The notes beneath the pieces were generated by a model. The model had not been told where the DNA came from. It made no database searches and saw only the letters and a list, made by a program, of their open reading frames with translations. Of a stretch of 5,128 bases of DNA, positions 1 through 5,128 are shown piece after piece. Location: the NCBI GenBank assembly GCA_023451915.1, contig JAEXXS010000306.1, forward strand, positions 1 through 5,128, in the 5' to 3' direction. The position numbers and the translations under genes are program-made. The stretch is from Pseudomonadota bacterium. GTDB taxonomy: Bacteria; Pseudomonadota; Alphaproteobacteria; Rhizobiales; Rhizobiaceae. Every line of letters begins with the position of its first letter. The first letter of the stretch is position 1.

Positions 1-63
1 GCGGTATTCTCGACGCTGATCGCCACCCTCTCACAGAAAGGCAATGTCGAGAATAAGGGATAA
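1..63 (+). CDS. Possible C-terminal end of an upstream gene (partial)
   Basis: Frame 1 is open from the window edge for 20 codons and ends in TAA at 61-63. The tail reads AVFSTLIATL followed by SQKGNVENKG, which is plausible as the hydrophobic-then-polar C-terminus of a protein. The gene starts outside the window and 20 residues are too few to name a family. The regulator gene starts about 90 bases further on in the same direction. Frame 3 is also open for 17 codons, so the frame choice is not certain. Confidence 0.35.
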   Translation, partial: AVFSTLIATLSQKGNVENKG

Positions 64-153
64 GACGCAAATAGACCATCTGGGGGGCTGGCAGCCGGTA
101 GCCGATCGCGGCATAACTAGAGCGTGTCAATGAGTAAATGGAGACGAGAAATC

Positions 154-813
154 ATGGATGCCAATGGGATTGACGATCTGGGAGGTCGTCGGCTGGCTGC
201 AGTGAGCTCGGCAGATGCCGTCTACGAACTGTTGCGCTCGCTCATCCTTGACGGACGCATCGACGCGGGCCAGCGTCTGAGAGAGGTGGAGCTTGCTCAG
301 AAGCTTGGCGTAAGCCGCACGCCGCTGCGCGAGGCCTTTACGCGTCTCATCTCCAACCGGCTACTTGAGCGCACGTCTTCCGGCGTAGTCGTAGCGGATG
401 TGTTGTCCGCCCTTAAAGGTATCCGCGCGATCCGGATCGCGCTCGAAGGCTACGCAACGAAGCTCGCGGTCCCTCATCTGAACGAGGACGACTTCCAGGT
501 TCTCGAAGCTTCCATCGAATTGGCGCTGACGCTTCCCGAGGAGGCGCGGACTGAACGCGTGCGCAACAATAACGTATTTCATTGGAGGATCTACAATGCT
601 TGCGGCGTGCCGGAACTCCAGAATGCGATCGAAAACTACGCCGGCTTTTTCATGAGCGAAGCCAGTCTGGCAGCTCTTAGTCAGGCGCAGTCGCAAGAAG
701 TGATTCAGGACCACGTCAAGCTTCTCGAGGCGATCAAAGCGCGGGACGCGGACAAGGCCGAGCAATTGATGAGAGCGCATCTGATCCGCGGTTTCAACCA
801 GCTAACGGAATGA
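154..813 (+). CDS. GntR-family transcriptional regulator, FadR/FCD subfamily
   Basis: This is a 219-residue DNA-binding regulator, the usual size for a GntR protein with an FCD effector domain. Residues about 20-82 form the winged helix-turn-helix, with the typical GRIDAGQRLREVELAQKLGV stretch followed by SRTPLREAFTRL and a wing near SSGVVV. Residues about 86-211 match the all-helical FCD domain, including F142-H143, H187 (in DHVKLLEAI) and H209 (in MRAHL). The family's usual metal motif is D-x3-H; here the aspartate position is Asn139, so metal binding may be altered. I chose ATG 154 because GGAGA at 140-144 lies 9 bases before it. GTG 124 and ATG 130 are in frame but have poor ribosome-binding sites; they would add 10 or 8 residues. 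It lies just upstream of, and in the same direction as, the transporter operon, which it probably controls. FCD regulators often bind small organic acids or amino acids; its ligand here is unknown. Confidence 0.93.
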   Translation: MDANGIDDLGGRRLAAVSSADAVYELLRSLILDGRIDAGQRLREVELAQKLGVSRTPLREAFTRLISNRLLERTSSGVVVADVLSALKGIRAIRIALEGYATKLAVPHLNEDDFQVLEASIELALTLPEEARTERVRNNNVFHWRIYNACGVPELQNAIENYAGFFMSEASLAALSQAQSQEVIQDHVKLLEAIKARDADKAEQLMRAHLIRGFNQLTE

Positions 814-832
814 CCATGAAGGACAGTACCTA

Positions 833-898
833 TCCCCGGATAATATCTGCTGTACCTGACAGATTGTCGGACAGTTCAGCACCCGGTATGTCCGGGGA
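833..898. repeat. 8-bp inverted repeat TCCCCGGA / TCCGGGGA, 50 bp apart
   Basis: TCCCCGGA at 833-840 is exactly matched in reverse complement by TCCGGGGA at 891-898. The left arm also sits in a local palindrome TATCC-CC-GGATA (831-842). The right arm overlaps a CCCGG-TATGT-CCGGG stem (882-896). The arms flank the TGTC-G-GACA site, so they could be outer operator half-sites, or chance matches in a GC-rich spacer. No T tract follows, so this is not a standard intrinsic terminator for the regulator gene. Confidence 0.35.
858..874. promoter_or_regulatory. Candidate GntR/FCD operator
   Basis: TTGTC-G-GACAG at 864-874 contains a perfect TGTC-G-GACA palindrome (865-873). Another GACA at 858-861 forms an inverted pair with the same TGTC (GACA-gat-TGTC). 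FCD-subfamily regulators commonly bind short sites of the TNGTC-N-GACNA kind (the FadR site TGGTC-N-GACCA is the classic case), so this is a reasonable target for the regulator encoded just upstream. A second copy of GGACAGT lies at 821-827, 48 bp before the copy at 869-875. A weak -10-like GATAAT at 839-844 would put a start near 850, with the operator just downstream; no convincing -35 is visible. Confidence 0.4.
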
Positions 899-964
899 AC
901 AGCGCCTCGGCGAAGGCTAACACGGCTCCAATCCGTAAATTCAAACTAAAAACGACTATTCCGG

Positions 965-983
965 CGTTCGGCCCAGCCGAGCG
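965..983 (+). promoter_or_regulatory. Stem-loop in the leader of the transporter operon
   Basis: CGTTCGGC (965-972) pairs with GCCGAGCG (976-983) through eight base pairs, one of them a G-U wobble, closing the three-base loop CCA. It ends 20 bases before the GGAG ribosome-binding site. The following bases (GTCCCCCACTATT) are not a U tract, so it does not look like an intrinsic terminator. It may shape or stabilise the 5' end of the transporter mRNA; the role is inference. Confidence 0.4.
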
Positions 984-1015
984 GTCCCCCACTATTATCT
1001 GACGGAGCGGCGACC

Positions 1016-2098
1016 ATGGAACATCTGCAGAGAAGCAGCACGTTGCAACTCAGGAATCTGACCAAACGGTACAGTTCCTTCGAGGCGGTAAGCAACCTTG
1101 ATCTGGAGGTGCCACGTGGATCGCTCCTGACGCTTCTGGGGCCTTCAGGTTGCGGCAAAAGCACCGTTCTTCGCATGATTGCCGGTTTTCTCAACGTGAC
1201 CTCCGGTGAAATTGTCGTTGATAGTAAGGACATCAGCAGGGTCGAGCCGAATTTTCGCGATATAGGCATGGTTTTCCAGAACTATGCCCTCTTTCCCCAT
1301 ATGACGGTGGAATCCAACATTGCGTTCGGGCTTAAGATGCGCGGTGTTTCAAAGGAACAACAGACGACACGCGTGCGTGAGGCCCTGGACATGGTCCGGA
1401 TGACCCACCTCGCTGATCGATATCCGAGCCAATTGTCAGGCGGCCAGCAGCAGCGGGTCGCGCTTGCGCGGGCCGTTGTCATCAGGCCCAAGCTTTTGCT
1501 CCTGGACGAGCCGCTTGGCGCTCTCGACCGGCATCTTCGCGAAGGGCTACAGTCCGAGCTGCGTGAGCTCCAGAAAAAGTTGGGCATCACGTCGATCCTG
1601 GTGACGCACGATCAGGATGAGGCTCTCTATCTTTCCGATTTTATTGCAGTCATGAACCAGGGCCGTATCGAGCAGCTCGATACCCCGATTGCGCTTTATG
1701 ACAGGCCTAAAAGTGAATTCGTCGCGCGGTTTCTCGGTGTGGCCAACATCTTCGACGCGAAGATTGTTGCGGTCAACGGCAGTGAGGCAACTGTGTTGCT
1801 TGCGGGACAGCAGGTTGTTGTCAAAGAAGCTGCCGGTCAATTGGCTGGCAGTGACTGCAAGGTTTCCATCCGTCCTTCCCATGTTGAAGTTGTCGGCTGT
1901 GACGATCTGCGAGAAGGGCTCGTCGGGATAGTCAAGGCCACCCACGAGCTTGGCGAGCGCGTCGTTTATCGCGTTGAGGTCAACGGCCTTGATATTGATG
2001 CAAATGCTCCCCGGAACTCCAATCGCACCCGATATGCCGCTGGCCAGACAGTCAAGCTGATACTCGATCCGGCCCACACGATTGTGTTGAGGGCATGA
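1016..2098 (+). CDS. ABC importer ATP-binding protein, PotA-like (polyamine/opine type)
   Basis: This 360-residue cytoplasmic ATPase powers uptake through the two permeases encoded next. All ABC motifs are present: Walker [10 protein letters not shown] (42-50), Q-loop Gln88 in [13 protein letters not shown], signature LSGGQQQR (140-147), Walker B LLLLDEP (160-166, Glu165 catalytic), D-loop ALD (169-171) and switch His198 in LVTHDQDEA. Residues about 235-360 form the C-terminal extension with TOBE-type beta structure typical of PotA, UgpC, MalK and FbpC proteins, and the total length fits that group. ATG 1016 is preceded by GGAG at 1004-1007 with 8-base spacing, and the protein begins cleanly before the first core motif ([10 protein letters not shown]). 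Its stop overlaps the start of permease 1 by four bases (ATGA), so the two are translationally coupled. Sequence places it in the polyamine/iron/opine branch; the actual substrate cannot be told. Confidence 0.95.
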   Translation: MEHLQRSSTLQLRNLTKRYSSFEAVSNLDLEVPRGSLLTLLGPSGCGKSTVLRMIAGFLNVTSGEIVVDSKDISRVEPNFRDIGMVFQNYALFPHMTVESNIAFGLKMRGVSKEQQTTRVREALDMVRMTHLADRYPSQLSGGQQQRVALARAVVIRPKLLLLDEPLGALDRHLREGLQSELRELQKKLGITSILVTHDQDEALYLSDFIAVMNQGRIEQLDTPIALYDRPKSEFVARFLGVANIFDAKIVAVNGSEATVLLAGQQVVVKEAAGQLAGSDCKVSIRPSHVEVVGCDDLREGLVGIVKATHELGERVVYRVEVNGLDIDANAPRNSNRTRYAAGQTVKLILDPAHTIVLRA

Positions 2099-2955
2099 TG
2101 GAGGCAAGTAACAAACGTATCAAATATCTGATCTCGCCCGCGCTGGTTATCGGTCTGGTTATTGTTGCTGCCTACAGCTATTTTGGCCTTTCAAGCTTCT
2201 TCGTGAAGGGCCCATCAGGAACGCAGTTTGCCGGTGAGGTTACGCTTACCAACTACTGGCGCGTGTTGTTCACCGGGGCCAATCAAGCGATCCTCCTGAG
2301 CACGCTCTGGGCGTCTTTTGTGATGTCGCTCATTACCGTCGCTATAGCTGTGCCCATGGCCATGGTCATTGTGCGTTCCAAGCGGGAATGGGTTGGAACG
2401 CTGATTATGCTCGCCATTGCCGTTACCTTTCTTTCCGGTGGTGTGACGCGCGCATATTCCTGGCTTGTCCTGCTCGGGAACCGCGGGCTGTTGAACCTGA
2501 GCCTGATTGAGCTAGGCTTTGTCGATAAGCCGATCCAGTTTCTTTACAACTGGTCAGGTGTTGGTATTGCCATCACCCACTACCTCTTGCCGTTCGCGGT
2601 CTTTACGCTGATAGGCGTCGTCCAGAACCTGAACGTTTCGTTCGAGGAAGCCGCGCGCAGCCTCGGCGCCAGCCGCACCACCACTTTCTGGCGCATAACC
2701 ATGCCGATCCTCTTGCCGGGGCTCATGGTAACGCTGGTCCTTGTCTATTCAATTGCGCTGGCCTCGTTCCTTTTCCCAATGGTTTTGGGCGGCGGAAAGG
2801 TCAGGATGGTCGCAAATCAGATCTATGACCGCATGTTTACCGAATATGACGTTCCCTATGCTGCCGCAACGGCCGTTGTCTTCATCGTCAGCGCGTTCGC
2901 TTCGATCTGGTTAATCAACCTCATCGCCAAGAAAATTAAGAAGGCGGTTTCGTGA
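2095..2955 (+). CDS. ABC importer permease 1, PotB-like
   Basis: A 286-residue inner-membrane permease with about six hydrophobic spans (roughly residues 13-32, 68-93, 101-126, 153-177, 207-232 and 256-278). The cytoplasmic EAA loop, which docks on the ATPase, is clear at 184-209: EEAARSLGAS, then RTTTFWRITMPILLPG. The order ATPase, permease B-type, permease C-type matches potABC-like operons, and the periplasmic stretch after the first span is of the PotB type. ATG 2095 overlaps the ATPase stop by four bases; ATG 2098 directly follows it in frame and would remove one residue. The 3' end overlaps the second permease start (GTGA). The two permeases should form a heterodimer channel. Substrate is unknown. 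Confidence 0.94.
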   Translation: MMEASNKRIKYLISPALVIGLVIVAAYSYFGLSSFFVKGPSGTQFAGEVTLTNYWRVLFTGANQAILLSTLWASFVMSLITVAIAVPMAMVIVRSKREWVGTLIMLAIAVTFLSGGVTRAYSWLVLLGNRGLLNLSLIELGFVDKPIQFLYNWSGVGIAITHYLLPFAVFTLIGVVQNLNVSFEEAARSLGASRTTTFWRITMPILLPGLMVTLVLVYSIALASFLFPMVLGGGKVRMVANQIYDRMFTEYDVPYAAATAVVFIVSAFASIWLINLIAKKIKKAVS

Positions 2956-3761
2956 TGTTTCGGCGTGATCTTGAAGCGAAATTTGGCGTTGTTGTCATTG
3001 CTCTGGCGTCAATTGCGGTCGTTTTTCTGCTGCTGCCGGTGGTGTTTGTGGTGCTGCATTCGTTCAGCCCAACGCGCTATTTCCAATGGCCGCCCACCGG
3101 GTTCACGCTCCAGTGGCACAAGAATTTCTACAATTCATCCATGTTCATGGATGCCGCGAAGAACTCGTTCACGATGGCCCTGATCGTGATGCCCTTGAGC
3201 CTGCTGATTGGAATCCCTGCGAGCTACGCTCTTGTTCGTGCAGACTTCAAAGGCAAGGGGCTGATCCAGCAGATCATCCTATCGCCGCTGATCATTCCGG
3301 GTGTGGTAACAGGTGTCTCGCTCCTCTCCCTGCTGTCGGCGGGTGGCATCCGTATCGGTCTTTTTGGTCTGTGCCTCGGCATATTGGTGTTCGCGTTGCC
3401 CTTTGCCATTCGCGCACTTTCAGCCAACCTCCTTGGCCTTGACCCACGGATCGAAGAGGCGGCTCGCAATCTTGGTGCCGGTCCCTTTCGCACCTTCTTT
3501 GTCATTGTCCTTCCACAATTGAAGTCGGGGATTCTGGCAGCATCGGTATTCATCTTCGTTGAGGCACTCGACAATTTTTCAATCGCTGTGTTCCTCACCA
3601 ATGATCGTACCAAGGTACTGCCTGTGGCGGCCTATCAATACATCAAGGACTTTGATGATCCGACTGTAGCTGCCATGGCAACAGCGCTGATCGTCCTCTC
3701 GGTGATTGCGGTCGCGCTGCTCGAAAAGCTGATGGGCTTCCAAAAGAGCCTGAGACTGTAG
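2952..3761 (+). CDS. ABC importer permease 2, PotC-like
   Basis: A 269-residue inner-membrane permease, partner of the preceding one. Hydrophobic spans lie near residues 13-36, 72-95, 106-130, 134-156, 184-205 and 238-259. The EAA loop is at 168-193 (EEAARNLGAG, then PFRTFFVIVLPQLKSG). The segment after it, VEALDNFSIAVFLTND, resembles the matching region of PotC-like permeases. GTG 2952 overlaps the stop of permease 1 by four bases, with AAGAAGG at 2938-2944 seven bases ahead; ATG 2955 overlaps by one base and would drop only one residue, so either may be used. No substrate-binding protein gene follows; the next gene is a RidA homologue after a 68-bp gap. Confidence 0.94.
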   Translation: MMFRRDLEAKFGVVVIALASIAVVFLLLPVVFVVLHSFSPTRYFQWPPTGFTLQWHKNFYNSSMFMDAAKNSFTMALIVMPLSLLIGIPASYALVRADFKGKGLIQQIILSPLIIPGVVTGVSLLSLLSAGGIRIGLFGLCLGILVFALPFAIRALSANLLGLDPRIEEAARNLGAGPFRTFFVIVLPQLKSGILAASVFIFVEALDNFSIAVFLTNDRTKVLPVAAYQYIKDFDDPTVAAMATALIVLSVIAVALLEKLMGFQKSLRL

Positions 3762-3783
3762 GCTCGGTTCCTTTTGTTGAGTT

Positions 3784-3810
3784 ATTGAAAATCAATGACC
3801 CCAAGGGGTC
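3784..3810. repeat. Two abutting perfect palindromes between permease 2 and the RidA gene
   Basis: ATTGA-AAA-TCAAT (3784-3796) is directly followed, with no base between, by GACCCC-AA-GGGGTC (3797-3810). The first is AT-rich, the second GC-rich, and both have exact arms. As RNA, the second could fold as GACCC-CAAG-GGGTC, a five-pair stem with a tetraloop. No U tract follows, so it is not a classic terminator. It lies 19 bases before the RidA start and could be an mRNA processing or stabilising element separating transporter from enzyme expression, or a protein-binding site. Confidence 0.5.
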
Positions 3811-3829
3811 GGAAAGCTGGTGAAATAGC

Positions 3830-4177
3830 ATGGCCGATATAGTCCGTATTGAACGACTGAAGCGCACCTCGATGGTCTCCATCCACAACGGCATCGCCTA
3901 TGTGGCTGGCATGTGCGGCAATCAGGGCGAAACCATTCAGGATCAGACCCGTGTGGCGCTTGAAAAGGTTGACCGTTGGCTGAAGGAAGCCGGAACCGAC
4001 CGGTCCAGGATTCTGCGCGCCACGGTGTGGATTTCAGACCAGAAACACTTCGATGCTATGAATGAAGTGTGGGAGCAATGGGTTGATCCGGAAAACCAGC
4101 CATCCCGTGCTGCGGGCGTCGTGCCGCCTGCGGCTCAAGGTTATGATGTCGAGATCATCGTAACAGCGGCAATCTGA
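3830..4177 (+). CDS. RidA/YjgF/UK114-family protein (probable imine/enamine deaminase)
   Basis: A 115-residue protein of the RidA fold, which normally forms homotrimers with active sites between subunits. Family landmarks are visible: HNGIAYVAGMCG (19-30), QTRVALEKVDRWLKEAGTDRSRIL (39-62), ATVWISDQKHFDAMNEVWEQWV (64-85), and Arg93 in QPSRAAG, matching the substrate-carboxylate arginine of active RidA enzymes. The C-terminus reads VEIIVTAAI, the pattern of a short RidA subgroup, where E. coli RidA has IEIEAIA; the second glutamate (E120 in E. coli) is Ile here. RidA enzymes hydrolyse reactive 2-imino acids to keto acids and ammonia. Its position directly before a DAO-type flavoenzyme suggests it handles that enzyme's imine product. 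ATG 3830 has GGTGA at 3819-3823, six bases before it. Family assignment is firm; the specific activity is inferred. Confidence 0.93.
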   Translation: MADIVRIERLKRTSMVSIHNGIAYVAGMCGNQGETIQDQTRVALEKVDRWLKEAGTDRSRILRATVWISDQKHFDAMNEVWEQWVDPENQPSRAAGVVPPAAQGYDVEIIVTAAI

Positions 4178-4191
4178 GGGAACTTCCTCCA

Positions 4192-5128
4192 ATGCAGACC
4201 AACAACAGTGGCAAGCTTACAGTTGCGGTGATTGGAGCCGGTGTCGTGGGCCTTTCCACAGCACGCTGGCTGCAGAAAAAGGGTTTGGACGTGGTCCTCG
4301 TTGACCCGACACCACCCTTGCCGGGCGTATCGTTCCGCAACGCCGCATCGTTTGGCAATGCCGCAACGATTGCGCCGTCGGGGATTTTCCCGACAGCCGC
4401 GCCGGGAATTCTCTGGAAGGTCCCAGGCATGTTGTTGCGTCGTGACGGGCCGCTTGCCCTTTATTGGCGTGATCTTTTCGATCTCGCTCCGTGGCTTGCG
4501 GCATTCATTTCCGCGTCTTTGCGTAGCCGCCAGGACGGAACCATATCGGCGCTCGCTTCACTGATGAAGGTGATAGAACAGGGCCATGCGCCGCTGATGG
4601 AAGAAGTCGGCGGCATTCGCCTGGCGCGCGGCAGGGGTTCGATCCATCTTTATCGTACGGAAGAAGAAGCGCAGAATGCCAAGAAATCCAATTTTCGGCG
4701 GCGTGCTGAGGGGATTGAGGCGAAGTACCTTTCGCAAGGCGAAATTGCTACCCTGGAACCCAATCTTGCGCCAGGCTATGTCGGCGGAACGTTATTCCCA
4801 GGCTGCTTTGTCGTAGACAGTCCCGAAGCCTATTGCAGGGGACTTGCCGAGTTAATCCAAAAACATGGCGGTCGTTTCGTCACGGCGAAGGTCGAACGAA
4901 TTGAAAGCAACACTGATGGCGTGCGGCTCCATACCGGAGGCGAGACCCTCTCTGCAGACCGCATCGTAATTTCCGCTGGGGCGTGGTCGCGTGGACTGTC
5001 TAACCAGCTTGGCGACCGCCTCAACATGAATACCGAGCGCGGTTATCATGTCGCGTTTGCACACAATGAGCCGCTATTGACGCACCCTGTCATGTATCCT
5101 TCCGATGGGTTCTTTCTCACCCCGCTAT
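4192..5128 (+). CDS. FAD-dependent DAO-superfamily oxidoreductase, DadA-like (partial, 3' end outside window)
   Basis: The frame is open from ATG 4192 to the window edge, giving 312 residues of a protein whose family is usually about 410-430 long. The N-terminal FAD-binding Rossmann fold is clear: VAVIGAGVVGLSTARWLQKK at 11-30 (G15, G17, G20), ending the second strand at VLVD38. NAASFGNAATIAPSG (50-64) followed by PTAAPGI matches the NAG-x-IxP segment of D-amino-acid dehydrogenase DadA. VISAGAWSR (259-267) and ERGYH (282-286) are later conserved DAO-family segments. Such enzymes oxidise the C-N bond of an amino acid or secondary amine to an imine and pass electrons to the respiratory chain or oxygen. 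AGGGA at 4177-4181 is the likely ribosome-binding site; the ATG lies 14 bases after the RidA stop, so the two are very likely co-transcribed. D-amino acid, opine or N-alkyl amino acid substrates are all possible. Confidence 0.92.
   Translation, partial: MQTNNSGKLTVAVIGAGVVGLSTARWLQKKGLDVVLVDPTPPLPGVSFRNAASFGNAATIAPSGIFPTAAPGILWKVPGMLLRRDGPLALYWRDLFDLAPWLAAFISASLRSRQDGTISALASLMKVIEQGHAPLMEEVGGIRLARGRGSIHLYRTEEEAQNAKKSNFRRRAEGIEAKYLSQGEIATLEPNLAPGYVGGTLFPGCFVVDSPEAYCRGLAELIQKHGGRFVTAKVERIESNTDGVRLHTGGETLSADRIVISAGAWSRGLSNQLGDRLNMNTERGYHVAFAHNEPLLTHPVMYPSDGFFLTPL

Noticed and set aside
86..112. GGCTG-G-CAGCC and GCCG-ATCG-CGGC palindromes as a terminator for the upstream gene
   Set aside because: Stems are short, one has a single-base spacer, and no T tract follows. 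They may be chance in GC-rich sequence, or weak sites near the regulator promoter.
361..780. 139-codon minus-strand frame opposite the regulator
   Set aside because: The plus-strand frame carries clear GntR and FCD motifs; the antisense product shows no family features.
1547..2107. 186-codon open frame on the minus strand opposite the ATPase gene
   Set aside because: It lies wholly antisense to a clear ABC ATPase, has no recognisable domain and is explained by the codon bias of the real gene.
3086..3442. 118-codon plus-strand frame inside permease 2
   Set aside because: It overlaps the permease spans and EAA region in another frame and encodes a Pro, His and Cys-rich chain with no support.
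3797..3810. GACCCCAAGGGGTC as an intrinsic terminator after permease 2
   Set aside because: No U-rich run follows (the next bases are GGAAAGC), and the downstream genes are close and in the same direction.
4232..4564. 110-codon plus-strand frame within the oxidase gene
   Set aside because: It is out of frame with the DAO protein, whose Rossmann motif and DadA-like segments run through the same bases; the alternative product is rich in Arg, Pro and Cys without motifs.
1..5128. Search for insertion sequences, CRISPR repeats, tRNA or rRNA genes
   Set aside because: No transposase motifs, no regularly spaced repeats and no tRNA-like or rRNA stretches were seen; the window is almost fully occupied by ordinary protein genes.

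Overview
The window reads as a chromosomal or large-replicon catabolic locus of a Gram-negative proteobacterium. The fairly GC-rich coding, the FCD-type GntR regulator, and the PotABC-like importer beside a DadA-like oxidase all suit an alphaproteobacterium of the Rhizobiales type (Brucella/Ochrobactrum, Agrobacterium, Mesorhizobium). That placement is inferred from gene style only; there is no rRNA or marker gene here.

Layout, all on the + strand: (1) positions 1-63 are probably the last 20 codons of an unidentified upstream gene; (2) a GntR-family repressor or activator with a C-terminal FCD ligand domain (154-813); (3) a 202-bp intergenic region rich in palindromes, including a TTGTC-G-GACAG site that resembles FCD-type GntR operators, and an 8-bp stem-loop just ahead of the next gene; (4) three tightly overlapping ABC importer genes: ATPase with TOBE domain (1016-2098), permease 1 (2095-2955) and permease 2 (2952-3761); (5) a 68-bp gap holding two abutting perfect palindromes; (6) a RidA/YjgF-family protein (3830-4177); (7) after 14 bp, the start of an FAD-dependent DAO-superfamily oxidoreductase resembling D-amino-acid dehydrogenase DadA, open at the right edge of the window (4192-5128).

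Taken together this looks like an uptake-and-oxidation operon. The importer, of the polyamine/opine/phosphonate type, brings in an amine or amino-acid-like compound. The flavoenzyme oxidises a C-N bond to an imine, and the RidA protein would speed hydrolysis of that imine or protect the cell from it. The GntR/FCD protein would sense the substrate or a product. Pairing a DAO-type dehydrogenase with a RidA protein has a precedent in the dguABC D-glutamate locus of Pseudomonas aeruginosa. The substrate cannot be read from sequence. No gene for the periplasmic substrate-binding protein lies in the window; it must be outside it, or elsewhere in the genome. No mobile element, tRNA, rRNA or CRISPR array was seen.
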